NCBI GenBank assembly: GCA_051530055.1
Contig: CM121343.1
Location: forward strand, 1,798,001-1,862,000
DNA: 64,000 nt
From: Neoechinorhynchus agilis
Lineage: Eukaryota > Acanthocephala
Direction of reading: 5' to 3'
The notes under the pieces were generated by a model. That model saw nothing but the letters and a program-made list of their open reading frames with translations, ran no database searches and was not told where the DNA came from. How positions within the stretch are numbered: the first letter of the stretch is position 1; the number at the start of each line of letters is the position of its first letter. Position numbers and translations under genes: made by a program. Below are positions 1-11,429 of this stretch, in pieces.

Positions 1-77
1 TTCGCCAAGATACATAAGCGGATGTTTTATTTTTCTAAGTTTTGCCACCCCCATGAATTTAAATTCACTAATTTACT

Positions 78-219
78 TTCCTTCCTCGACTTTTTTAGTT
101 TTCCATCTTGCCATGAAGTCACACCGATCTCTTACCTCACAGAAGTGATTGAATCACTTAGACTCTGATGCATGCGGTAAAGAGTTTGTAAATCCCCGTC
201 TGGATTGTCAGATGCCTCC
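78..219. repeat. 142-bp dispersed direct repeat, copy 1
   Basis: This segment recurs almost identically at 456-597, offset 378 bp; I see one substitution (ttacctcac versus ttacatcac). No coding signal is visible in it. A more diverged inverted relative appears around 5310-5440, sharing the string agagtttgta and the cctcccgaagag end. It looks like a dispersed repeat or fragment of a mobile element, not a gene. Confidence 0.85.
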
Positions 220-455
220 AGGAAACGGGGCTTCCTTCTTCAGCAATATTTCGTCCACTTTGTTTATGCGTCATTGGCGATCGTTGATATTGAACCCTTT
301 GACCTTGAAACATGGATTCAGGGCTCAAGTTCACTTGACGTTTTCAGCACAAATACGGAATGTACAAACTCGGTCGGTATTGTAGCTCGGGATGATTGTT
401 GACTTCATAAATGTTTTTACTGGCAAACCTGTTCTATTGATTCCGATTTGGGACA

Positions 456-597
456 TTCCTTCCTCGACTTTTTTAGTTTTCCATCTTGCCATGAAGTCAC
501 ACCGATCTCTTACATCACAGAAGTGATTGAATCACTTAGACTCTGATGCATGCGGTAAAGAGTTTGTAAATCCCCGTCTGGATTGTCAGATGCCTCC
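456..597. repeat. 142-bp dispersed direct repeat, copy 2
   Basis: Second copy of the 78-219 segment in the same orientation. The 236 bp between the copies (220-455) holds only short unsupported ORFs. The high identity implies a recent duplication. Confidence 0.85.
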
Positions 598-688
598 CGA
601 GGAGGGGGGAAACTAAATAAAGCCGAGTATACGATGCCGTAAATCTGAATCAACAGAACCGGCTTGCATGTAAAGCATATAAAAGGAT

Positions 689-907
689 GTGTTTAAGTGT
701 GGTTTTTTTTCACCGCTGGTAATTGTACTCCTTGGACACACAGCTCACGGGTCTGGGTCAGGGAAACGTTCAAAGGGATGTGGAAACTCATTACCGTATG
801 GTTCAGGGTTTTAGGTGTGATTTTATGCCCTTCCCTGACCCAGATCGATGAGCTGTTATCCCAAGCAGAAAAATTATCACCCTTAAAAAAGAACGCACTT
901 AAACACA
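689..907. repeat. Foldback (inverted-repeat) element
   Basis: Two arms of about 75 bp face each other. The left arm runs from about 689 to 765 and contains ctgggtcagggaa; the right arm runs from about 831 to 907 and contains ttccctgaccc, its reverse complement, with tgtttaagtg matched by cacttaaaca at the outer ends. The short ORFs on both strands here arise from the palindrome. The terminal cacagaataaa string recurs near 5472, so the family is dispersed. From 908 to 1608 I see nothing else recognisable. Confidence 0.75.
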
Positions 908-1608
908 GAATAAAAGTTACTGGCTTGTCAAACTTTAAAAAATAAGCGGATTTGTTCTTCATAGTGCTGAAGATATTTGCTTTCGACACGCTGCCGCATT
1001 TATGCAGCAGATTCAGTGGTAAGGGTAAATGCTAAAGACATTACTAATCCATTTAGTTTCAAGTTTTAATGAAATCCAATTTAAGGGTAACTGGGTTCGT
1101 TCCTAATAGAGTAGCGTCGTGAGTATTAGTAATTCTAAAAAGCGGCAGTTCACGAATGCACTCGAGTGACATATTTTGAAGGAAACATCTTTCCATGAGG
1201 TTTAAATGTTAAAAAGGAAAGTTGCAATACATTTTGGAAAAATAATCAAATGAATAACAAAATATGATTCGATAAAAGAGTTTGTGCTATCTACAACGAT
1301 AATAATTTTCGTTTGAATGAAGATGCTCGCTGAAGTTTAGCAAAGTTTCTAGCCAAAACAACGAAAATAATGAATTAAAAAAAATCAAATTTTTATTTAG
1401 TTTATCCGCAAAAAGTATTTGAAAGGTATGCGAGAGAGTAATACCGTCACGAAAGTTCATATTTTCCAGATTCGATTGTCAATCTTTAGTTTTAAATTCG
1501 GGATGGACACTCAAACGTTCGATTCTCAGGTAAATATGCGATTATTTTTCAGGAAAAGTAAGCATAGTCTCATTTTAGAGCATACAAGAAGACTAAAAAC
1601 AGTCAAAT

Positions 1609-4089
1609 TTAATCGCCTAATAGATTACGCCTCGCTACATCAGCAATCAAGTCTTCTACTTTATCTACTAGTCCAACTTTTAACATATATTGATATTTGC
1701 TGTCAAACATTGAATATCCTTGAAAGTTTCCTTTTGTTCGCGTAATCGTATTACGGCGATTCATTGGCGGGAATTTAGGGGCCTCCTTTTCAACTTCACA
1801 ATTAACTTTCTTGGTTGATTTTTTTTCAAAACTACTGCTGATGGGCTCAAAAAAATTGTTATAAAACGCGACCTGTTCGTCGTCAAGAGGATAAATCCTT
1901 CTATAATCACCAGTATGATTGTTTTCCCATTCCAGCTGAGATTTGTAGATGCTTTCTATTTTACCCGCAAATTCCGAATCGTTTCTATATTATGGTTTTT
2001 TTAGTTTAGTAATAATTATATTAATTGAACATTCTTGCCTCAGCAATGCATATTTTTGACCAGTGGTCAGTAGTCGCGTTTTGTTGCGCCATTGTGTTTC
2101 CAGACGGCTCAGTTTGTACTTATTTGTCCGAGCATTTAAAAGAACTAAAGTATCTGAAATGAGGCCGTCTTTGATTGCAATATCCAAAGGTGAGTCCGTT
2201 GCAAAACTGGGCGATTGATTGACCTAAATGTAAAACGAGGTGTTTTCCTTAGACGTACATTCTCGCAAAATAATCATCAAGAGAAAAACCCTCGGGGTGA
2301 TAGAGTTGGAGTTGTGGTGGTCGTAATCCCTTCCCGGATAAAACAAGGACTGATCAGGCGATGTTTCCTCGCGAGATATTCAATAAAATATTTTTCCCAA
2401 GAGATTATAGAGATGATATAACCGTTTTTATATTCCGCTGCTTAAAATGGATTTCAAGGTAAGTTCGAAAATAAATTTCCTGATTTAATTATAGGCATTT
2501 TCGCGAATAATGCAAAAAATGTTCGTATTTAATTTTGGGAAATTCGGTACAAAGGTACTAACCTCGAGCAACAGCGGCTTATTCTTCTCGTTTAATATGA
2601 TATCAAATCCCAATAATTGAAAACAACCGCTGGATGCTTTAGTGTGAAGGGGAAATGATGCCTTATAGTCGTGGATGACTTTATCATATGGTGCAATGAT
2701 TGTCTTTATTATTATGTCGTCAATTTTTGAACTCAGATCCTTAATATCCACTCCTTCATCTTCGAGACTTTTCATCACGGACGTTAGTCGCCTACTCACA
2801 AAATTTTGTAGAAACAATTTAAAGTAAAAGCAAACCTTTTCGATCCATGTTCTGGATCATGAACGAAGTTATCACAATTCTTTTGAATGGCATAGTTAGT
2901 CAAATGCATCAAGGTATCTTTCTGTAAAAACGAATGTAAAGACAGAAAATCAAGTTTAAGCGCACAATATTCACTGCCGTTGGTCTTTTATACTTAACAG
3001 TTGTTAACCGAACTAAACCTTCATTATAGATATATATTCGCAATGGATCGTAGCTTAATACGAGAACGTATATTCGCAGATCGAATTTGTATCCATCCAG
3101 AAGCTTTGGCTAATTGCAGGATGATGGTTTAACGAATGATAAAACGTTTTATTTTTTAAAGACTGTCCGATGTCACTTAAAAACCGAGCTGTATTCGGTG
3201 ATTTATTTACTGACAATTCGACGACTATTCATATACCTGTAGCCAATAAAACTTAACTTATCGCTCAAAGAATTCTGATAGAAAAAACCAAACATTTGCA
3301 GTCACAAGAAAAATGTTTCCTTCACTAAGATTTACGCAACTTTACAATAAAAGTTGCATTCAAACTTTGATAATATTCTCCCTAATGGCAAATACTTACC
3401 CTGCTTATATAGGATTGTACGATTCTTGGTTCACCACTTTCCAGAAAACGCAATGGAGTTCGTGTAACGACTATACCCTTTCCTTGACAAGAGTCCACTG
3501 GCTTCACAATATACGTCTGACCTTTAAATTTGGACAAATGATCGTTCAGACTTCGAATGCTATAATATATGCTAAAGGTGGTGATAAAAACTTGTGATCT
3601 TACTCCAGTGAACTGCGCCAAGTCTTTGGGAAAAAGTCGTACTCAGTCGGAAACAATTTCGCGAGCCTGGAAAGATTCACAGCCAACCAGTCTTTTCGGC
3701 AAAGTTCTCTCAGAGTTGTAAAATGGTTAACTTTCTAAATACACACAAAAAGGTCAATGAACAACTTAATTTAAATCAGTAGAAAATTATTCGCACTTTT
3801 AATAACGATTCTTTTAACAAGGAAACAATTTAGTATTCTTTATACCGAGCTTTACTGCTGGAATACTTTAAAAAATATTATATAACCGAAATTTCATCAA
3901 TTTTATATTCAAAGAACAAATTTGAATACCTTCCAACATGAAAATCGACTAATACTTCTATTGACTTGAGGCCAGTCGGACCAATAAATGTCACATTCGT
4001 TCTCGTTGTCCACAATTTTCATTCCAATTAATTTAGCTGCCCGTCTAACACTAGCGTACTGACATCGGTTGAGACAAATTCGAACATAA
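1609..4089 (-). CDS. Tubulin polyglutamylase, TTLL6/TTLL13-like (N-terminus not found)
   Basis: TTL-like enzymes add glutamate side chains to tubulin tails using ATP, typically on axonemal or neuronal microtubules. Eight exons on the minus strand keep phase: 3930-4089, 3604-3734, 3400-3559, 2966-3109, 2836-2921, 2563-2791, 2039-2223 and 1609-1984, giving about 490 codons. In order they carry [11 protein letters not shown] and YWSDW, LCRKDW with FFPKTW, TYIVKP with CQGKGI (ATP-grasp), [11 protein letters not shown] with [22 protein letters not shown] with [20 protein letters not shown], and a C-terminal YRRIYP block. These are the standard TTLL6-family landmarks. All introns are GT-AG except 1985-2038, which is GC-AG (donor gcaagaat). 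Introns are mostly 44-60 nt. The first codons are missing: no convincing exon was found upstream of 4089. The exact paralogue is uncertain. Confidence 0.88.
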
Positions 4090-4215
4090 CTAAAGGTACG
4101 TTTTCTAATGAATAAGAATTTTGTTAAATAGCCCAAATGATTTTAAGACAAATTCGAACACTCACATAGGTCATAGTTCGTCTTTTAAAAATTGGAATTT
4201 TGTTTAAGAACTTAA
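4072..4215. repeat. Diverged tandem duplication at the TTLL 5' exon edge
   Basis: The stretch beginning gacaaattcgaaca at about 4072 and ending caaatgatttt is repeated from about 4144 with clear divergence. The first copy includes the start of the most upstream TTLL exon; the second copy has in-frame stops and looks non-coding. From 4216 to about 4870 I see no gene; the ORFs there lack recognisable motifs. Confidence 0.55.
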
Positions 4216-4873
4216 ATGATTTTATTCCTATTTGTGGTAATTGCGCCAAAATGTTAAGAGAATATTTGTCCAAAATTCAAACGGTTATAAGAGTCCAGCG
4301 CTTTTCTATAAGACCTCAGAGATTTGCTGTTAGGTAAACTGTAACTAAGATAATCGCAAATTAGATTGCTGATCAAGGTAAGCCCCCTGAGAAAAATTCC
4401 AAAAAAAGGGTAGCAACGCCTTTTAATGGAATTTTTGGTGAGATCGAAGGAAGGCGCCAAAAAATCAAAGGAAACTTTTTTGGAACATGGGAGCTTGAAA
4501 TAGGGAACATATAAATGCCCCACAGATTCCTTATGGGCATTATAACCACAGTTGGTACTAACTTCAACATATTTCAGCAGCTAGTGTTCAACCACAGAAC
4601 TCACGTATTGGTGTAGAGTATTGTTAAAGTGAACGATGTTCCTATAGCAACCGAAAAAACGGCTAAATTTTTTAAAATACGAAAAAAAATCAAGAAAAAT
4701 TTAAATCTGCACGGGTTCATGCGCTAAGAATTAGAAATCAGATTCTGACGGGTAAACAAAACAGTTTGAAATAATCGAAATGCGAAATAATATGGCTCTT
4801 CGTGAGAAACACTGGATGACATTTTCTTTTGATGAATTTCCACAAATATCGAAATACTGTTAAAAGGTATCGT

Positions 4874-5035
4874 GTTCTTTAGTGATTATAAAAATAGAGA
4901 ATGTTTTATTGATCTCAATATTTGATCCGTCTCGTCGGACTTCTTTATGTTGTTTGTAAGTTTTACACAAAATGCGAACAACCACGGACGAAATATTGAG
5001 AACAATAAAACAGTCTCTATTTTTATAATAACAAA
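4874..5035. repeat. Solo foldback element related to satellite hairpin A
   Basis: The left arm reads tgattataaaaatagagaa then tgttttattgatc; the right arm is its near reverse complement, ending ctctatttttataa. The outer end ttctttagtgattat also starts the satellite at about 17405 and resembles the foldback at 14268. This is therefore a dispersed member of the family that was amplified in the 17.4-26.4 kb array. It carries no transposase. Confidence 0.8.
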
Positions 5036-7497
5036 AAAAACACAAAAATGAACAACTTCTTTACAAAAGGATATTGACAGTGTTTAGAAGTACCTACGTT
5101 TGTGAAACTGGATTTTCTAAAAAATGAATAACATCAAGTCGAAAAAGGGAAACAATTTGACGGGTGGACTTTAAAAAATTTATTAAGGCTGTACGTCATT
5201 GAGTACAAATCGCAATTTCGAAAATTGCAGATATATTTTATGGTTTCAATATCCGTTAGCAGAGATGACACAAACAAAAGAGGCGAAATATCGCTGAAGG
5301 CAGGAGGAAACTCACTGATGATTCCTGCCTCTTCGGGAGGTATCAGAGGATCCGGAGGGATGTACAAACTCTTCATCGTATAGTCATGAGTATTTAACAC
5401 AGAACAGAACTTCCTTGAACCATATCCGTGGTGCCCAAGGAAAAGTATCACTCGCGGAAAGTCCTCACTTCAACACAGAATAAATGTAACCGGCTTTATG
5501 GCTAAATTTTTATATAGAGAAGCGATTTTGAATAAATTTTACAGATATGATTTACTATCATTGTTAATTTGCCACTCGGAAATAAAGCATTTACTAAGAC
5601 TCCCAGAATTCCACGATGGTGCGCAATCGCTTTAAAAATTCGAGCTGGACAATCGTTTTTCATTTACGATACAACAAATTATCTTATGATCAAAAATGGG
5701 AAAACGACTTGCGCTAGGAACCGGATAATTATATCGTTAATCGTCGTTTGGTTTACTGGAATGTGATCATTTAGACTTTATTCGGAACTCGTGCATGCAC
5801 ATTTAAATCTCTCATCTTCTATCTTTATTGCATGGCAAAGTATTGAAGTTGGAATCTAGGGATGATCCCGATTCTCAATTGTTACCTCACGACTTGCCGA
5901 TATAAATCAATAATAATAAACCGATCGCTCAACTTATCACAATATTGGATGTTATTAAATTGTAGCTGTAAAATACTCTCAGATATCAAAATGTCGTAAA
6001 TTGTTTGAAATTCGAGTATCCTTTCCCGACCGAAATTAATGGCCACACTTCGAGAATGAATGCGAATTAACCAGAAACCATTTTATCCGGACAACGACAT
6101 TACCTGACATCCACGTTAGTTTCGATTAAATAATTAAGCATTGATCTTCATATTAATGCCTCGTTCACATCGACACTTTACACGCAGAAAACTAATACAT
6201 CTCTCTATTGCCAATATTAAGAAAAAAGAATATCGCATTTATTGATGGTATTCTCTGTGAAGTGAAAACCATAGCTTATAAAACGTCAAACAGAATTTGG
6301 ACTTTCGACACTCAACTGCCCTTATCGCTTATATTTATCAAGTCGTTTTGTTTGCCGTTGATTTAACAAATGAATTCTTGTTAACTCTGTGTGGGTGTCC
6401 AATAAAACTTCTTAACGACCAAACGTTACCAAGTACTTCAAAATGTCTTGGATGGCATAAGTTTTTGCTTGTTTGTTGCGATGGCCGTACTTTATTCATC
6501 TCTATTTTCTAAGTGTTCAAAAATTAAGTTTGATGGATCAATCATATTATTGAAGCTCCCGCAAAGCCCAATCGTTTACACTTACGAATGTCACTCTCTA
6601 AGCCGTTTTAAAAATGAAACCAACGCCACAATTATCTTCAAGTAAATAAGCAATTTGCTCAATGTTACAAGTAGCACAAGGTTGGAGGGCTCAATGATAA
6701 AAAGAATGTGCTTTCCTTGAAATGGGGAATGATGCGTTTGGTATTTGAACTTCTTAAGAGAACTTCCAAGAATCTATGGCACACAAAATTTCTAATTGAT
6801 TCCGCTTCCTAGATGTCGATATGTGAGGTACCGAGGTATATGATTAGAATTATTGTTTAGGTCCTAACCCGGTATCACGGAGTCTCGTTTTTTTAGAACT
6901 GAGGATGAACCTGACGAGGTTCGAAACGTCTTTTCCCATATCAAAATCCACACTTTATCATCGCCAAACTATCCACCGATGTTCGCTAGCCAAAAGTACT
7001 TTTAAGCTCCCTAAAGTAACATTGATTACAAATACGTTAAGCATTACAAAAAGGTATTTATGCCTAAAAATAAGCCGGACAAGAAGGGATAACCTAAAAA
7101 TTTAATGATGATAAAAACGGCTTGCCAGTAAAAAGAAACTTAAAACATTACAAAAAGGGGTGCAATATTGTTTGGTTTTTATCGTACTAAATGAACGGAT
7201 TTCCTGTTTTAAAGAATAAGAATTTTAGCATTGAACTCAACGTCACTGAAAGCAGAAAAGTTAACAATTTTTGAATTTTGAGCAAATCTTTGTGTACAAA
7301 GTGAACGAAACATATTATATATCAAAGGAAATTATCTCAATTGTGGTCAATTCGCAATATGGCGACCACTTTCCTGTTAGGATCAAAGCGCATATCTACA
7401 AAAATTATGATTGGTTGCTTTATTAATCAGTATATGTGAAGAAGCTACATACCACGCCGCTCGTTGTAGTATCTGCTTTCAATTACAATGGAGCAGG
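5036..7497. other. Gene-poor interval
   Basis: No exon could be supported here. Around 5310-5440 lies a diverged inverted relative of the 78-219 repeat. Around 5466-5500 is a fragment shared with the foldback end near 895. At about 6813 the string tgtcgatatgtgaggtaccg recurs near 53737. The remaining ORFs are short, lack family motifs and are flanked by AT-rich sequence. Confidence 0.5.
6899..6930 (+). other. Hammerhead-like core in repeat debris
   Basis: The string ctgagga is followed by gaacct-gacg-aggttc, a perfect 6-bp stem, and then gaaac. This is the arrangement CUGANGA, stem II, GAAA seen in hammerhead ribozymes. Related arrangements occur at 54438-54469 and on the minus strand at 53813-53846. 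Penelope-like retroelements are known to carry hammerhead motifs and a Penelope-type nuclease fragment exists at 35.5 kb, so this may be a terminal remnant. Stems I and III were not verified. Confidence 0.35.
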
Positions 7498-7556
7498 TCA
7501 CTTTTTCATCTCGATAAGATCTATCTTGAGACTAGACAGAATCTGCCATATTGATA

Positions 7557-7888
7557 TCATTCCATGAGCGCTTGCATAAGAATATATGAAGCCTGCATGT
7601 GAGCGTTGATCATATTTTGTTGAAACAAATCCACCTGAAACTGCACAAAAGTAAATTTAAGAGTCAAAATCCACAAAACTATCCAAATAAATTGTAGGTA
7701 CTCTAAATAACATTCTAATCCGATTAAAACTACTGTAAATTTCACAAGTTTTCTCTTGAAATTATGGTATCGAGGTACAATTTGAACTAATGTCAAAATC
7801 CATGATCACTCACATTTTCGACAAGGGGCCCGGGCATGGAAAATATTCGAACAACATAAGTGTACCACCGATAAGCAATTGCTGCTGC
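7557..7888 (-). CDS. Unrecognised gene, last two exons
   Basis: Two open segments join in phase across a GT-AG intron (7641-7813; donor gtgagtg, acceptor ttttgtgcag). They are 7814-7888 (25 codons, with YRWYTYVVRIFSMPGP) and 7557-7640 (27 codons plus stop, with FQVDLFQQNMINAHMQ). The product end looks like a small, partly hydrophobic protein. I do not recognise the family. Upstream exons were not found, though 7889-8434 is wide enough to hold them. Confidence 0.4.
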
Positions 7889-8434
7889 CTTAAGGAATGC
7901 GCCACGTAAAGATTAACTTTTCTTGCTTACTTGGAGGGGAGTCAGTCTATCTAGTAAATCTAGGCACTTTCACAGCGAAACAATTTGGGAACATTCTAAC
8001 ACACGAGTTATTGCACGAAGGACGAAGAAATTCGGTGATCAAGACCTTCACGCCGTAATCAAAAACTGATCTGCAATATTTTTGGAATTTCACCAACATT
8101 GTTTTCGGACAGAGTTAAGCCAAGCATGCTTGTTTTTCTATAATTACATGATGTCGCTACTTAACTTTGTTTGCCTTGTTTATCTCCTGACAATTAACGG
8201 TTGGGTTTAGGAGCAATTTTCTTATTAGAGTTCAAAGACGTTTCATTCAGTATGACATTTTGCTGCTCGGTCTTGAAGGTTATTCTCTGACATTTCGACT
8301 ATAAATGTGAACATAAAAGCGAGTTATTTTCTTGAATCCTTCAAGCCTACGTATTTGTAGAGTATTCGAAACCCACAACGTACTTCTCCTAATACTTTAG
8401 ATCCAATCGCAAGGGCATTATCGCATCTCCTCAA

Positions 8435-11051
8435 ATGTGCAATTTACGATATTGGACACTGGTACTACCAATCGTGTGTTTTCTTGCTGTCGCGACTAAC
8501 TTATTTTTATTACAACAACTAAAGAGAATATTTGTTCGATTTAAAACCGATTTTGAATATAGACTAAGTAGATTAGAAAACGAAACATTCATTCAAATTA
8601 ACTACTCGGCCGTTGTTCCGCCATATCGAAGGCGTCGAAGTGTTGAGCAAACTTCTGATAAGAGAGCAGCAATCGATGAGGATAATGGAAAGATTAAAAT
8701 ACGTAATGATCAATTGGTGATTCCCGTGCGAATACCAGTTAGTAAATCAGCATTATTTAAGCGTTTAACACTAATGCCTGTAAGGTTCACGTTATGACAA
8801 CGTTTTGTATCCAATCAGAACTTTATTGTCGCCGTCAATCTTCTTTTCTAAAGGGTAAAATGATAATACAAGATTCTTTGTTTAGCATGAATGGATTCAG
8901 GCGATAAAGGTGAACCAGGTCTCAAAGGTGACAAAGGCCATGCATCGGTTAGTGGTGGATATTCGGGTAAGTAGTGTATCAATGGGATTAACATTTCGAC
9001 GATACCACGATGTCTTGCAACTCACATTTGCCAATCACAAAAAAAAGTGAAATACGGGAAGCTATCTTTAAAAAACTTTATGCTCTAAACTAGTAGTTTT
9101 CAACCCCACCGAAAAACTCAAAATATACCTGGACAAATATATGATTCTTGTTCTTAGTACAATTAATTTAATGATTAAAGCAAATATTACAAGAAGTAGA
9201 GTACAACATCATTTTTTATTTCCTATCATTAGGCAACTAGAGTCCATGGGTAATATTGCATCCACGTTTAAAATTCAACATAGTTTGGTGAGATTTACGG
9301 TGTACAGAGAAATGCCATCGAAAGCTGTTATGCACCATTTTCAATGAAGGAATTAGTACTAAGGATGCCCCCAACGGAAAAGCCAAACGCCCCCAAGGTT
9401 GAAAATCACTGCTCTAAAACAAGCATATGAACCCCCTGCTACAATTTCAAAATTAATTTGGATGACAAAATAGATTAACGAAAAAACCGCGATTTAAATA
9501 AGTCGGAACCAGGGCAGACCATTATGTAAATTAAATCGATAATATTGTTATTAGTAGGCAACAACTGGTAATTTTAAGCTAAGTGTTAGAATAGATTGAC
9601 AAGTTTAACTTCCGATTCCATATAACGGGCCTTATTAAAGTGCTTTTCGCGTCTCTCATACAGGTTCAGTGGGTTTAAAGGGTGACAAAGGGGAGAAAGG
9701 CGAAATGGTAAGCGAGATTTATTGTTGCGTCGAAAGTAACCGTTACGATGCAAGGGTTACATTGGTTTCTCCGGAGCACAAGGAGTCGTGGGTCTCACTG
9801 GACCTCAAGGTCGCCCTGGACCGATTGGTCCACGGGGAGAAAAAGGCGCACCAGGTTTACCTGGACTACGAGGACTTATCGGACCAAAGGGTGAAAAGGG
9901 TGATAGAGGAAATCAAGGTAGTAGTCGCAAAACTTAGACTTAGGTTTTACGGATCCTCAAATCAGGAGTTCGAGGAGTAAAAGGTAGAAGAGGTGACATT
10001 ATGTTTCAGAAAGGATGCCAAAATGATTCTCCTCCATCGATTGCCAGTCGATCGCGAAACAGTGAGTTTCTTAGTCTTATTGACTAGTATTGAAATGCAA
10101 CGTATAGACATAACTAAACGCGAAAAGGGTAAGTTGTGTAAGCGGGACTGCACAGAGCTTATTTCAATAATCAAGATTGCTTGCTGGATTGGATTGGAAT
10201 TCCTATACTTGTAAATGAGATGCGTATCAACAACTCAATTGTAAAATACGGAGCTTGGATGAAAGATCAACTGCCTAAAACAGGCGACCAACAAAAATAC
10301 GTCTATATAGCCAATGGCAATAGAGGTCCCATTGAAAGTAAGGATTTAAGTATAAATTGAATGTTTAGGAAATAAAATATATGAATACGAGAACGAAAAA
10401 TCAATATCAAAGCGCAGCCGTTGGCGCCGTATTATTGAGCTACCGCCGGATTATGATTTTTTCGGTTGTGGACACATAATAGTCCACGGGAATTTCATTT
10501 TCCATCGAGCAAACACGAGTACGATAGTGAGTGCTAACCTCAATATCGGGACGAATAATGATACAGTCGCTGAGATCGTCGCAGAGAAACACATATCTGA
10601 TAGCTCTTTAGAGGGCAGTGGTCTTTACCAAGATGCAAGGATCGGTTCCTTCGATTTTGCACTGTATGATGGATCAATATGGGTCATCTATAAAACGAAA
10701 ATTCAAGATTCAAACCGATTGGTTGTAACCAAACTTGCAAGGGACACACTTGAGTATAGAGGTGTTCGATACGTCGTTGCGATTGAACCAGCTATATTGG
10801 TTAATACCTTTCTTGCATATGGAATGCTTTACGGAGTTCAATCCTATGATGACCACACCACATACGTACAGTTCGCATTTGATGTAGTTGAAGGAAAGAC
10901 CTTAACAACGGTTGATCTAAAGCTCACAGTACCGTACAAGTCATTGGCACAATTGAGCTACGATCCCTATACTCGACGTCTGTACGCCTGGGACGATGGA
11001 AGATTAATTTATTATATGTACAACGTAAAAGTATCTCAATCCAAATGCTAA
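8435..11051 (+). CDS. Membrane collagen-olfactomedin protein (UNC-122/gliomedin-like)
   Basis: Predicted 524-residue type II membrane protein from exons 8435-8773, 8900-8966, 9664-9707, 9755-9917, 9966-10061, 10108-10128, 10176-10337 and 10369-11051. Residues about 6-28 form one membrane segment. YRRRRSV near residue 70 is a furin-like site. Gly-X-Y triplets then run through four exons (for example [16 protein letters not shown]). The olfactomedin domain opens with DCLLDWIG and GAWMKDQL and continues through [16 protein letters not shown] to [14 protein letters not shown]. In UNC-122 and gliomedins this layout gives a shed or anchored extracellular ligand at neuromuscular or glial contacts; a similar role is inferred. 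All later introns are GT-AG. The first intron (8774-8899) is not, and is described separately. The 21-nt exon at 10108 is the least certain. Confidence 0.85.
8774..8899 (+). other. Candidate non-canonical intron with inverted-repeat ends (collagen/olfactomedin gene)
   Basis: A GT-AG join here (donor at 8780, acceptor before 8901) puts the Gly-X-Y exon out of frame. Removing 126 nt between cta and ggcgataaa keeps frame and gives L-GDKGEPG. Arms gcctgtaaggttcacg (8776-8791) and catgaatggattcaggc (8886-8902) pair at about 11 of 16 positions. The exact break could shift a few bases. Confidence 0.45.
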
Positions 11052-11429
11052 CTTTGGGCTATAGATCTTTTGCTGCCTCTGTAGTGAATGGAACTAAACT
11101 TTCAAAAAAGCACCTTTTGACGAATATACGACGACGATCACGTTTCAGATCGTCAATAAGAATCAGTTATTCCTTCTTTTGTAAATTGGGTTTACATTTC
11201 CACGCCAACATTCTAGGTTGAAAAGATAATTGTGTGAACGCGCGTGCTAAATATCATTAGAAGTCAATCGACCAAAGATTTTTACCTCTTTAAAGTGACT
11301 GCTTATAGCATCAAGTTTTATTTTCTAAAATGATAAAGAAAATCTTTATTTCGGAAATTTCGTTTTTTTCACAATTATTTCCTTTTTAATCTGATATATT
11401 TTGAACACGTTAGATCATTCACACCACCA
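11052..11429. other. Intergenic, 3' flank of the olfactomedin gene
   Basis: AT-rich sequence with no supported ORF. I see no repeat shared with the rest of the window. Confidence 0.5.

Noticed and set aside
4254-4570. Minus-strand ORFs as the N-terminus of the TTLL gene
   Set aside because: No TTLL motif is present and no phase-consistent junction to the exon starting at 4089 was found.
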